Positions 53,854-64,000 of a DNA stretch of 64,000 bases are shown here, one piece after another. Source of the stretch: Tomocerus qinae (taxonomy: Eukaryota; Arthropoda; Collembola; Entomobryomorpha; Tomoceridae). The notes under the pieces were generated by a model. That model was given only the letters and a program-made list of their open reading frames with translations, had not been told where the DNA came from and made no database searches. The stretch is from positions 15,996,001 to 16,060,000 of the forward strand of contig CM034546.1 of assembly GCA_020055645.1 (NCBI GenBank), read 5' to 3'. Each line of letters starts with the position of its first letter. The first letter of the stretch is position 1. The translations under genes were made by a program, and so were the position numbers.

Positions 53854-55815
53854 ATGAGTTTCAAATTGAAAAGATTTTATAATTGTTTTTCTTTATATTT
53901 GATTTTATATATTGTAAAGTCAGCTAAAGGCATCAGAAATTTGTCATTTTACAGAAATTGTGATTTTAACTTGCTTGTATTTGAGAATTCTGACTGGAAA
54001 ACCAAGTTTTTGTTGTCCAATCAAAATGACCAGCCATGGACTGTGGCATCGTTGGATTACAACAAAATAAGTTTCAAACGCAATGAGAAGATACCACGAG
54101 ATGTGTCTAACAATTTGTGCAGCGTTAATATTTTATTGGAACCGAATATCTCAGTTCGCTATTTACTAACTCGATATTTTGGGCAAGAAATTAATCGTCT
54201 CTCTTCTACATTCGTCATTGTCTATGAAAGGAGGAAAATTGACCCTTACCAAGAACAATGGGAAACCATCAGGGACGAATTGTGCAGTCCGCTTTTTATA
54301 TTGGTGATCGATAATGCTACAAAAAATTCAGTATATACTGGGAATCTTTACAAACAACAAAGATTTGTCTTCGATATAGAAATCATGGATGACGATTGGG
54401 AAAGAGTTTGGTATTCTGTTAATGGAAATCTGCAAGGAACCCTAATAGGAGGAGTTAAGGATACATTCCCTTCTGGATATACTTCTACATGGCCAAGTTG
54501 CGAATGGTCGCTTTATTCTCAGATGAAAAACAAAGAAAGGCACTGTACACCTACATACATGGCAGTGAAGCGAATGTCGAAAGGATTAAATTTCACTGCG
54601 GTTTATACAAAATATGGAAAATTTTTGAAAGGAAGAGGATTTTGTGGACGGATTGATATGTTGTCTATGTACCTACATACCTACTCCTACTATTGGAAGA
54701 CAACAAAATTCGTCGAATACTTTGAGGAACAGATTCCTATCTACTGCGAGCCATCCCCGAATCTCCACGACGTCCCTTTGTCGGTTTTAATTCAAAATAC
54801 ATTTGATCTCCCCTGCTGGCTCCTCATCTTCTCTCTTTTCCCAATCTCATTTTTAATTTTAGTTTTCGGTTCGACGAATTCCTCAGCTAAGAAACTGGAA
54901 TGGATTTTGATCTCCTTGACAGCTGTTCTTTTAGATCAGGGAATTGTTTATAACGGAAGAAGGAGTTTGTTCGTAGTAGTGGCAACGACGGGATTCGTAT
55001 TTACTACTCTTTATGCAACTTGGATAACAAGCGAAATCATTGCACCCCCAGACAAGAAAATATTTCAGGATTTTAAGGAACTCGTCGAAAATGGTTACAA
55101 ACTACTCTGGGAAAAAGACAAGCGAATATACCTCGATAACAATAGAACTCACTTATTCGATAAATATAAATTGGGGGCGGATAAGATTAATTCAAGCGTT
55201 TATATACTTGATTGGGAATTACTAGAAATCAAATATTCTATGGAACTTAAAAATAAGTTAATGACTAATTATTCCTTGAAAATATTTAGCCTCGATGCTA
55301 AGAAAAATGCACAGTCTATCACTATGTTAAAATCGTCATTTGAAGGACAATGCATGACTGTAAAAGACACTGCAGAGACACATCCATATTCTTATGGATT
55401 TAATGGCTGCTATCGTCACAATTTTAAAGCGTATTTCCAATTGATGCTAGAGACAGGATTTTTAAGCGTTTGGAAGAAACAGAGAGAGAATAAAATTCAA
55501 CTGCCATACAAGAAGCTCAATTCAAAATGGGAGTATGACGACAGTAGGGCCATAGCTATCAACTTACAAATGAAAATAAACACTATCTTTTTTCTATGTG
55601 GATATTTACTTCTTGGATTATTTATATCATTTTGCTTGGAACTGATCTTTGCGAACATAATTCCTTCGATTTCTATTCTGAACGAATTGCAATGGTCCAC
55701 GTCTGCTTTTCAAATAGCTCAAAACGTACAGAAATATTTAACGACTATGTATGTATTTTGCCGTAACATATTTCAATTTAGAGGAATCTGGAAAACAAAT
55801 GTTACAAATTTTTGA
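53854..55815 (+). CDS. Divergent ionotropic receptor, family 2, second intact gene (653 aa)
   Basis: Single-exon paralog of the gene at 49974, clearly diverged. The open frame extends upstream to a TTG at 53827, but that part is the mobile element end; the ATG at 53854 aligns with the pseudogene ATG at 27409. Signal peptide about 1-25. Conserved blocks are NQNDQPW, FGQEINRL and HDVPLSVLIQNTFDLP. M1 is at about 320-340 (CWLLIFSLFPISFLILVFG), pore-like segment 348-366, M2/M3 371-392, and YATWITSEIIAPPDKK 387-402. FQDFKELVENGYKLLWE begins the S2 lobe; the last membrane segment is INTIFFLCGYLLLGLFISFC. A TATA box at 52617 is separated from the ATG by a 1.1-kb foldback element, which would lie in the 5' leader or force use of another start site. 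Confidence 0.8.
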   Translation: MSFKLKRFYNCFSLYLILYIVKSAKGIRNLSFYRNCDFNLLVFENSDWKTKFLLSNQNDQPWTVASLDYNKISFKRNEKIPRDVSNNLCSVNILLEPNISVRYLLTRYFGQEINRLSSTFVIVYERRKIDPYQEQWETIRDELCSPLFILVIDNATKNSVYTGNLYKQQRFVFDIEIMDDDWERVWYSVNGNLQGTLIGGVKDTFPSGYTSTWPSCEWSLYSQMKNKERHCTPTYMAVKRMSKGLNFTAVYTKYGKFLKGRGFCGRIDMLSMYLHTYSYYWKTTKFVEYFEEQIPIYCEPSPNLHDVPLSVLIQNTFDLPCWLLIFSLFPISFLILVFGSTNSSAKKLEWILISLTAVLLDQGIVYNGRRSLFVVVATTGFVFTTLYATWITSEIIAPPDKKIFQDFKELVENGYKLLWEKDKRIYLDNNRTHLFDKYKLGADKINSSVYILDWELLEIKYSMELKNKLMTNYSLKIFSLDAKKNAQSITMLKSSFEGQCMTVKDTAETHPYSYGFNGCYRHNFKAYFQLMLETGFLSVWKKQRENKIQLPYKKLNSKWEYDDSRAIAINLQMKINTIFFLCGYLLLGLFISFCLELIFANIIPSISILNELQWSTSAFQIAQNVQKYLTTMYVFCRNIFQFRGIWKTNVTNF

Positions 55816-56640
55816 TTCTGAAAACCTTTGTTCCATAGGAATTCTTATACGTAATTTATAATTCATATGACATTAAAAACATAAACGATCTAGTTACAAA
55901 TTATTCGATTCAAATTGGCAAAGCATCTTAAATGATAAAAATGTATGATGAAAGGTATGGAGAATAAGAAATTAAATTCCATTTTTCTTCGATTTCGCGC
56001 GCGCGGGGGGGCCTCTGGACCCCACTGCGGCTCTGGTACAATTAATGTTTACAACAATGTACCCCAACTCATATCTTCATGTGCTAAATTTATTACATGG
56101 AGGTATGCGTTGGGTACATTACTAAAAACATTAATAGGGATTATAATATAAGCGTCCAGTTTTTAGTTACGTAGGCAAAGAATAATAAATAGGTACGTAG
56201 ATGAACACAGTTTATCATAACGCTATAATTGGTACATGTTAGCAATTAAACAAATATATTTCTACTCTCTGCGAACCAGAATAGACAGCTCTGGATCACT
56301 CAAATACAATCACACACACTGTTTTAGGTTATTATAACTGGTGTTCGTCAAATTTGGTTATTAAGTAGCGGTAGCTGCTTTATAGGAATGCCCAATCTGT
56401 CTGTAAGCACGATAACTTTCGAACGGAATGAGATAATCCGTTCAAACTTTTTTTACGCATTCTAGGGGTCAAAAAAAAGATCAAGTTCGTAAATGGACAA
56501 AATCGGCCACACCCCCTGACAGGGGGACTCAATTTAACCATTTATAACTGACGTCTAAACTAAAAACGGCATTTCAAATTGAGCGCGAGGACGTACAACA
56601 TCATCAGGTGTTCATTCGGGCTTATACCTGATAGCCCACA
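55816..56640. other. Intergenic, no gene seen
   Basis: AT-rich except for a short GC-rich patch at 55996-56035 (CGCGCGCGCGGGGGGGCCTC) whose origin I cannot assign. The 68-aa frame across it is not supported. Confidence 0.4.
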
Positions 56641-56950
56641 GTTCATTCTAAGTGCATTCAATATCATTGTATAACGTCACCCATCTTCAAACACACATCA
56701 ATTCAGGTTTACACCTGATAGCCCACAGTTCATTCTACGTGCATTCAATATCATTGTATAACGTCACCCATCTTCAACCACATCAAGTCATTGTATTAAC
56801 TATTATTTATTTCTCGTGCATTACTCAGTTTAACCATACAGTTCATTTTACGTGCATTCAATATCATTGTATAACGTCACCCATCTTCAACCACATCAAG
56901 TCATTGTATTAACTATTATTTATTTCTCGTGCTCTCAATTTAACCATTTT
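56640..56950. repeat. Irregular tandem repeat with GTGCATTCAATATCATTGTA units
   Basis: GTGCATTCAATATCATTGTA, then TAACGTCACCCATCTTCAA, starts at 56652, 56739 and 56852. The last two units share CATCAAGTCATTGTATTAAC and TATTATTTATTTCTCGTGC. Spacing is 87 and 113 bp. The 86-aa frame is a by-product of the repeat. Confidence 0.75.
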
Positions 56951-56994
56951 CAACTGACGCCTAAACTATAGTTGACATTCCAAGTTTTATAAGG

Positions 56995-57218
56995 TGATAA
57001 AAACAAAAATTAACGTAACTTCCTTTATATTCGTTCTAAAAAATCATTTAATACCTCGATATCAGAATAATTTAAGGGACACTATTAAGTAGGTTACAGT
57101 CATCCCTTAACAGGGTAAGGGGGTAAAAACATTAAAATTATCGTAAATTCCGTTATACTCGTCCTAAAAAATCGTTTAATACCTCCTTCGATATCAGAAT
57201 GATTTAAGGAACATTATT
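56995..57218. repeat. Two diverged tandem units of about 130 bp
   Basis: AAAATTAACGTAACTTCC...CTAAAAAATCATTTAATACC...ATATCAGAATAATTTAAGGG recurs as AAAATTATCGTAAATTCC...CTAAAAAATCGTTTAATACC...ATATCAGAATGATTTAAGGA. Confidence 0.6.
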
Positions 57219-57656
57219 AAACCAAAATTAGACACTGTTTTACTCTATTGCCGCTGCTTTTTTACATCCATTTGTACATGGTTTATTATATTCTTGAAAC
57301 TCAAAAACCCAATCTATACAGAGTAATAATAGCGTAGGGTTTACTTAGGATAGGGACTAAAGATAAGTATTATTAGAGTACCGAGTAGGTTGACGCGAAT
57401 GAATTACCAAGTAAAAGCTTGTTATTACTATATAATAGTAACTAAACTCAATTGATACATTTTTACGGTCATCTGTCCTTTATGATCAAAAATAACATGT
57501 GTACATCTACTACAATGTGTACAACATCTACTCTGTACTTAGAGGACTTACGTATTCTTATACGACATGGCACCATAGGCCAGCATAGAAGTTTTACCAG
57601 ACTGCCAAAATTATCCATATTTGTAGAATCATTTTTGACGGGTACTAGAAATTAGT

Positions 57657-57995
57657 TTACGCCGAATAGAAAATAGCACACGCCGAAGTGGAAAATAACC
57701 GAAGCTGAAGTAAAATTTTAGCCCACGCCGAATAGAAATCAGCCAACACCAAAGCATCAGCCTCGAAGCCGAAGGAAATTTAGCCAAAGACGAAGTGGAA
57801 ATCAGCAAAAGCATAAGTTGGTTGAAATTGGCCAAAGCAGAAGGGAAAATTGCCGACACCGAATCATAAGTGAAAAGTTGCCGAAGTAAAAATACAACTG
57901 CCGAGGCCGAATGGAAAATACCCAATGTCGAAGTAGAAAGAAGGCCAAGCCGAAGAAGAAAGAAGGCCACGCCGAAGTGGAAATTGGCCGAAACC
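57657..57995. repeat. Degenerate GCCGAAGTGGAAA minisatellite
   Basis: Purine-rich array of short units such as CACGCCGAAGTGGAAA, GCCGAATAGAAAA and GCCAAGCCGAAG over about 340 bp, with loose 20-30 bp spacing. The 127-aa minus-strand frame through it reads only repeat and is rejected as a gene. Confidence 0.65.
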
Positions 57996-59082
57996 TGTTT
58001 TCTTGAGATCATTCCGCTTTCACCTTAATTGACATAGTAAAAACCATAAATTAGGAAATTAGCTTTTATAAGATATAAATACCCTTTTCACTCATCTTAA
58101 ACTTTTGATAGTCAATTACTGTTCTAGTTTACATTTTGTTGATTTTAATAGTCATTAACTTTCTACTTTGAATTGTCGTTCCTACGTTAGCCAAAAATAG
58201 CCGTGAACCAGGTGCAAGCAAAAATATGACTCTACTGGCTGGTCGGTTTGGAGCTCTAGAACTCGGTAATAAATTGAGTACTACCTATCTGGAAGTAAAA
58301 ATATAAAAATAACCACAGTCTTATCACTCTAAATTTATATCTTTAAGCGTAGAACTTATATTCAGAAATAGAGTCAGAAACGTATAATTATTTATTAGCT
58401 AAAATTGAGAATGAATGAAGTCATGGTTAGAATTACTGCGTTTAGATTATAAAATTCACAGAAAATTACGTCTCATCGTATACCAAGTAGACGAATTTTG
58501 AGTGAATATTCAGTAAGCTCTACGAGGAACTAAAAATATAATTAGTACTGTGGATGATACAGAACGATTGACTAGTTAATTTGCTACTTGTCCTTATTTA
58601 CTGAGTAATCTCACATTGGCTACCAACATTAGTATATAAATGCCTGTTTTTTTAATTAATGAAAACAGTATTTAAATTTTTACACTGGAACAACTGCAGA
58701 GTTGAGATGAAAGGGAAATAATAACCGATTGATTCAAGAACTTTGACATTTTAAATACTATTCGTTAGAAAAAGTTTTTAATTTCCAACAAATTAGTTTC
58801 GCCATAATATCTATTGATTATTGATTTCTTTACTAGTGCCTTTAACATTAAAAGTATCCAGTAGACTTTATCTGCATTAAGTAAATTTATAGTATTGCTT
58901 TAGCGTTGCTGTTTTTTAATGCACTGTACTTGAGTTTTAAAGCAAATTTTATTCCAACACTGCACTCGAGTTAAGCATACTAAATACTAAAAATTCACTT
59001 AATGAGGACTTATTCCACTTGAGACTTATAATGTGAAAGGCGTTAATTGACAGAGAACCCTCAGCTGCACTTCAAGAATAAA
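57996..59082. other. Intergenic, no gene seen
   Basis: AT-rich; upstream flank of the coiled-coil protein gene. No convincing frame, repeat or RNA gene. Confidence 0.4.
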
Positions 59083-60336
59083 ATGAAGTTAATATTCTTC
59101 ATTTCTAAATTTTTCACAATTTTTTGCATACTCCACACCTCAGAGGCAGAAGACGGGAGCTGTGATAATAGGTATGTCCCTAGTTAATGTACGTTTTACA
59201 AAGCGTTCTTTCACATGTAAAAACAGGCGCCTAAATTTCTTTAACATCATAAGCAAAATATAGACCATATTGTGAATTATCTGCATCCAATTAGTGCGCT
59301 TTGCATTTAATTATGATGCCCACATTTTCCAATTGCAAAATTCCCATTAAAAGTATTTTCCAGTCTAAACTGAAAACAATTGCTATAAATATTGAATTGC
59401 TCCACTACAAAACCGAATCTTGGCCAATGGGAAATATTGTTCTAGTAAGTTTGTAAGTTAAAAAATTATCTAAAAGAAAAAATTAGAAATTCGAGTAGTA
59501 ATCGAATTTTTATTTTGTCACAAATATACCGAAATATGAATTTTTGTTTTGGACTTCTTAGGGCCAAGCACAGAAATGGAAATATTGATGAGAACATTCT
59601 TATTGCCTTTCTTCAATTCCGAGATCAAATTGATAATGTAATTCAAAAAGTATATCAAATGGAAGGAAAACTTACAAAGAATGTAAAAAGTTTAAATTCA
59701 ACGATTAAAAGCTTGGGAAGGAAGTTTGGAGGGTCAGGGGCAAATATTGAAGGTTTTCAAACAAAGGTTGGAATAACCTTGGATACAAAGTTTATAAGCA
59801 TGGAAAAAAAGATTAGAAATACCTTGGATACAAAGTTTGAGAGTTTTGAAACAAAGATGGAAAGCACTTTGAGCAAAAAGTTTGGAAGTCTAGAGACAAA
59901 GATTGGAACCACCTTGGACACAAAGTTTGGAAGATTGGAGACACAGATTGGGAGCAACTTGGACAGAAAGTTCGGTAGACTGGAGACAAAGATCGGGACA
60001 ACCTTGGACACAAAGTTTGGAAGTTTGGAGACAAAGATTGGCACCTCCTTAGACACAAAGTTTGGAATTATGGAAAGCAAGATTAAAACCACAATGGATA
60101 CAAAATTCGAAAGTTTGGAAACAAAGATTAAAAGTATTTTGAACACAAAGTTTGGAAGTTTGGAAACAAAGATTGAAAGCACTTTGAACACAAAGTTTGG
60201 AAGTTTGGAAAAAAATATTGGACGCTTGGAAATAACAATGAACAGTATAGGTAGTAATAAAATTTTAATATTTTTAATAACGCTAAGCTTTGACAAACAG
60301 GTATTTCAGTTTGGTAGTTGGTCACCAAATAGCTAA
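59083..60336 (+). CDS. Secreted protein with ten 15-residue coiled-coil repeats, two exons
   Basis: I do not recognise a family. Exon 1 is 59083-59171 (donor GTATGT); exon 2 is 59562-60336 after the acceptor GGACTTCTTAG. The join restores an Arg codon and gives 864 nt, 287 aa. Exon 1 encodes a signal peptide (about 1-22) and EDGSCDN. Exon 2 begins AKHRNGNIDENILIAFLQFR, a predicted helix, then from about residue 100 ten repeats of the type TLDTKFGSLETKIGT. Hydrophobic L, F, L and I fall at repeat positions 2, 6, 9 and 13, spacing 4-3-4-4, as in right-handed 15/4 coiled coils rather than heptads. A fibrous, oligomeric extracellular protein is inferred. The last 30 residues may instead be removed by a small intron (donor GTAGTA at about 60250, acceptor ACAAACAG), so the C-terminus is uncertain. 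Confidence 0.65.
59765..60215. repeat. 45-bp tandem repeat encoding the coiled coil
   Basis: Ten units at 45-bp spacing, each with a core like ACAAAGTTTGGAAG-TTGGA. Unit identity is uneven, with the central units most alike. Confidence 0.8.
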
Positions 60337-60640
60337 ACTGTAAAGCAGTTTGGCCAGCTGTATTTAAAAAGATTTTATAATTTCTACATGTATACAGTTC
60401 TTTCCACATCTAGTTACTGTTGTAGAACTCTGCCTTTATCAAATAATGCAGAAATGTTTACGCTTAAAATCAATTTCATTGCCAAGTTTTCAGACTAAAT
60501 TTTTTCAACAACCTCGCCAATTTTTACTTTTTGCGCGAATGCGGGGAAATCTGTATAATTCTTTTAAGCGATACTTTTAGGGGCAGTTTATTAGAAATAA
60601 CCTGACAAGTTGTTTCATTTCTAAAAATTGCCTTAAGAAA
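60337..60640. other. Intergenic
   Basis: Between the coiled-coil gene and the LINE. It may include the LINE 5' UTR; no boundary could be set. Confidence 0.35.
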
Positions 60641-61189
60641 ATGAATGTAAATGATATGCTAACATATACGAATGACGCTGTTTTTCCAGCTACCACCCAA
60701 TTAAAAGAAATGGGCTCCTGCCATGAAATAAAGAGAAAATTAAATAATTCACAAAGCGGAGTCTACGAACTGTACCCATACAACGACAAACACAAATCTA
60801 TAAGAAAGTATGTAGTTTATAGTATAGTTTATGCAAGCAGATTTCAATTAAACAAATCACCATACACAAAGATGATATACATTTCACCGGACCTGCCACC
60901 AACTGTAGTAGAAAGAAACAGGCAGGACAGAATCGCAAAGAAAATTAATTTAAGGCTGGAACCAACTGAAAACTCCGTAAAATTCCCAGAAACGATTAAT
61001 ATGGAACTGATTGGAAACGGTGGCCAATATCGAGAAGTACCTCAGTACACAAGTATGTTTAATCCCCCCAAAATCACAAATAAAGCAACTAACTCAAAGT
61101 TCTCTTTCCTAAACATGACAGCTTCACAACCCAACGACCAATTAAATACAGCAATGGAAATCGGCGTCAGCAAGACAACAAATAAATAG
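60641..61189 (+). CDS. LINE ORF1-like protein (182 aa)
   Basis: Polar protein with YVVYSIVYASRF and MIYISPDLPPTVVERNRQDR, which resembles the last part of LINE ORF1 RNA-binding proteins (PDLP...R...R). No zinc knuckle is seen. The stop at 61189 is followed within 50 nt by the endonuclease frame (MYWNTDGLQQ), so this may be ORF1 or the N-terminal part of a single polyprotein cut by a stop codon. Confidence 0.55.
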   Translation: MNVNDMLTYTNDAVFPATTQLKEMGSCHEIKRKLNNSQSGVYELYPYNDKHKSIRKYVVYSIVYASRFQLNKSPYTKMIYISPDLPPTVVERNRQDRIAKKINLRLEPTENSVKFPETINMELIGNGGQYREVPQYTSMFNPPKITNKATNSKFSFLNMTASQPNDQLNTAMEIGVSKTTNK

Positions 61190-61223
61190 GTAACTGCCCA
61201 ACTCGCACAAAACAAAAATCTCA

Positions 61224-64000
61224 AAATAATGTACTGGAACACGGACGGACTGCAACAAAAAAAAATTCAAAACTAAAAATAGAAGAAATAACTGATATGA
61301 AGCCTGATATCTTCTGCCTCTCAGAGACCTGGTGTACAAACATTAGTGATGTATGTCAAAAACATGTGATAAAAACACTAAAGAAAACTTATTGCGTACA
61401 AATTGTGAAGGCATACAAACAAGCCGTAAAGAGAAGAAGCATGTCTGGAATGCTAATATGCTACAAAAACGAGCTAGCAAACAAAATCACCTATATCGAA
61501 ATCTCAAACCACTGTGCTACTCTTGATTTAAACCTACCAAATGAAATACAAAAAACAATAGTATTCACCTACGCACCACCACAAACACAAATAAATGAAA
61601 AATGTCCCCTTAGTCAATTTGAAGAACTCTTGCTTAATGAAAACACCACTTTCATTTGGATGGGTGACCTTAATGGAAGAATAGGAAAGTACAACACTCC
61701 TCAACTTAATCACATTAACGAAAAATTTTTTAATGACAGAAATAGTAAGGATGAAGTGATAAACAATAGAGGAAAGCGTATTATCAAAATTTGTGAAGAA
61801 AACAACATGTTCATTTGCAATGGAAACACATCTGGCGACTCCAGAGGGGACTATACACATATGACTAATAATGGATGCAGTGTAATCGACCTATGTATAA
61901 TTTCGAACGACTTACAAAATGACCTTCACGACTTCTCAGTAGAAAACAGCTGTTACTCAAAACATCTACCAATCAAACTGACGATGAGGACAAGACAAAA
62001 CAAAAGTCCTTCGAAAACCTTATTTAAATATAAAGCTATAAAATGGGAAGAAAACAAAAAAGAAAAATTCACTAAATCGTTAAGCCTAGCCTTTGAAGAA
62101 ATAGAATCCAGGTCAACACAACATCTAAACATGAACAAAATGTGCAATTTAATATACCAAGCAGCCCAAATATGCGAACTTAAAACCGAACGTATAATTG
62201 GACATAAGACTGAAAATATCCACCCACAATGGTACGATAGCGAGTGCAAAGAATCCAAAAGAGATCTCCAAAGAAAACTGCGTTACTTAAGGAAACAAAA
62301 CCCTCTGCACGATCCGACTGCATACAGTGAATTTGTCAAAGCTTACCTAGATAGTAAGTCGAACTTTGGGAACACCATAGCCATTAAAAAGGCAGAATTC
62401 TTCGACACAATTCTCACAAAAATACTAGAATCTAGAGGACCAGAATTCTGGGAAGCTATAAAAATCTTTCGAAACCAAAGTCCTTACCAAGCAAACGAAA
62501 TTGCACTACAAACCTGGAAAAGACACTACGAAAAAATCTTCAGCTCCACATTAAAGGAATCAATAAATGCAGATAGTAAAATATTGCATGATGACAATTT
62601 AGACAGAGAATTCAACATGTTTGAACTAAATCTGGCCATAAAAAAATTAGCTACCAAAAAAGCAGCAGGCATTGACGGGATTCCTAACGAAGTTCTGAAA
62701 AATCTGCCGTTAAACGCAAAAGAAGAATTACTGCAAATATTCAACGACACTTTTAATGACCCTACCATAATTAGTAGCAAGTGGACTGAAATTGTAATTG
62801 TTTCCATTTTCAAAAAAGGAAATCCCGAAAATCCAACCAACTACAGGCCAATCTCCTTAGTGAACACAACATTGAAACTGTTTACCTCACTAATGTGCAA
62901 CCGACTAAACACATGGTGTAAGAGGAATAATATTATATCAGAGTTTCAAGCTGGATACAAACAAGGTACTGGAACTATTGACCAGGTATTTGTACTTAAC
63001 TCCTTAATTCATTACAGGCTAAGAACTAGAAAACAAAAAGTGTACTCATTATTTGTGGACATCAGTCAATGTTTCGACTCAATTGAGCAATCACTGCTCT
63101 GGAATAAGCTAATAAAAGCCAAAATTAGCACAAAATTTTTAAATGTGATTAAAACCATCTACAGCCTTGCTCAAGCATGTATTCGGACGAATACTGGATT
63201 TACTGAACTATTTAACATCGAAAGATCAGTACTACAAGGCGAAACACTGTCAGCAAAATTATTTACAATGTTCCTAGACGATATTATAGATACTGTTAAT
63301 AGTGCCAATATACCAGGAACAAAAATAGGACCATATACTCTGCATTTATTACTATATTGTGATGACATATGCCTAACTGCCGACACTCAATGGAACTTTC
63401 AGAAGAAAATTAATGTGCTAAAGGAATACTTTGAAGTGAATAAGCTTAAGGTTAATCTTAGTAAAACTAAAGTTGTTATATTTAGAAGGGGTGGTCAAAT
63501 AGGAAAAGACATAAAATTTTATTGGGGAAAGGAAAAAATAGAAATAGTTAATAACTATGTATATCTCGGTGTACCATTCTCCTATACAGCTAAATTCAGA
63601 ATAGCAGCCACCCACTTCCTAACAAAAGGTAACATAGCAATAAGTAATTTAATATCTATCCTAATAGCAGCAAAAATAAACTCAATCACTGTACAGCAAA
63701 AGTTATTCACGTCCCTTGTAAGATCTGTACTATTTTATGGCGTAGCAATATGGGGACTGAATTACATACCAGAAATTGTACAATTTCAAATGAAATTTAT
63801 GAGGCAACTTTTGTATCTACCGAAACATACTCCACATTGGTATATAAGGCTAGAGACAGGTATAGAACACATCGAAGTATTTCTACTAAAAACTGTGCTA
63901 AAATTCATCATTAGGCTACTTAAAACCCCGGAATCATCGCTTATAAAGAATATGAATAATACTTTAATTAAAACTGAATCTATGTGTAAAATAGAAATAA
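61224..64000 (+). CDS. LINE endonuclease-reverse transcriptase, partial
   Basis: Endonuclease motifs: MYWNTDGLQQ, DIFCLSETW, FIWMGDLNGRIG, GDYTHMTNNGCSVIDLCI and SKHLPIKL. The usual SDH near the last catalytic site reads SKH; His is kept. RT motifs: KAAGIDGIPNEVLK, FKKGNPENPTNYRPISLVNT, LFVDISQCFDSIEQ (motif A), SVLQGETLSAKLF (motif B) and LLYCDDICLTA (motif C, YCDD for YADD). The start MYWN segment and the rest are in different frames, separated at the nine-A run (61257-61265), most simply by loss of one A. From there the frame stays open for more than 900 codons to the window edge. Confidence 0.85.

Larger units (their letters stand above)
60641..64000 (+). mobile_element. APE-type LINE, runs off the window end
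   Basis: A first ORF of 182 aa is followed by a long frame with an apurinic-type endonuclease and a reverse transcriptase. The 3' end is outside the window. One frameshift is visible at a run of nine A at 61257-61265; otherwise the second frame is open from about 61258 to the window end. The type (APE plus RT, two ORFs) fits Jockey, I or R1-like LINEs; I cannot name the clade. Confidence 0.85.

Noticed and set aside
57629-58012. 127-aa minus-strand frame rich in Phe, Leu and Ser
   Set aside because: Translation of the purine-rich minisatellite; no signal, motif or splice context.
59757-60296. 179-aa minus-strand frame with FVSKLPNF repeats
   Set aside because: Antisense shadow of the 45-bp coiled-coil repeat; the plus frame has a signal peptide exon and regular hydrophobic spacing.
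61953-62840. Minus-strand frames of 101 and 104 aa
   Set aside because: Antisense to the LINE endonuclease-RT frame, which carries the conserved motifs.

Overview
The window is AT-rich eukaryotic DNA with small introns, secreted proteins and several classes of eukaryotic retroelement. An M1 aminopeptidase N gene, expanded single-exon ionotropic-receptor (IR) genes and a 399-residue gustatory-receptor-like 7TM gene point to an arthropod. A springtail (Collembola) is my best guess; that is inference from family content, not proof. No rRNA, tRNA, CRISPR array or bacterial operon was seen.

Layout. 0-8 kb: a two-exon Kazal-like secreted inhibitor with an unusual cysteine pattern (81-384, minus), an orphan copy of an aminopeptidase exon (about 1775-1907), and a complete 17-exon secreted aminopeptidase (2548-7239, minus; 939 aa with GAMEN, HELAH and the distal Glu all present). 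8.7-9.3 kb: a foldback element. 10.5-43.4 kb: three copies of a block, each with an intact intronless IR of 826-827 aa on the minus strand (10495-12978, 30111-32591, 38669-41152) and, on the other side, a decayed scrap of a second IR family on the plus strand. Between the blocks lie a 5'-truncated LINE, a GC-rich orphan ORF, a head-to-head Penelope-like element, the 7TM gene split by a 177-bp hAT-type MITE, a pseudogene block (23.5-27.5 kb), a foldback element, and an R2-like LINE with a restriction-like endonuclease. A diverged R2-like relic lies at 43.6-44.4 kb.

44-56 kb: repeats and MITEs, then two intact second-family IR genes on the plus strand (49974-51896, 640 aa; 53854-55815, 653 aa). 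The second has a 1.1-kb inverted-repeat element between its TATA box and its ATG. The 23.5-27.5 kb block is a broken paralogous copy of this region. 56-59 kb holds tandem repeats. 59083-60336 encodes a two-exon secreted protein with ten 15-residue coiled-coil repeats. 60.6 kb to the end is an APE-type LINE that runs off the window.

How it fits together: the unifying theme is a chemoreceptor neighbourhood with two divergent IR families and one GR-like 7TM gene. It has grown by segmental duplication and been reshaped by mobile elements. Paralogous copies give natural empty sites for one LINE insertion and approximately for one foldback insertion. The receptor proteins would act in chemosensory neuron membranes; the Kazal protein, the aminopeptidase and the coiled-coil protein would be secreted.
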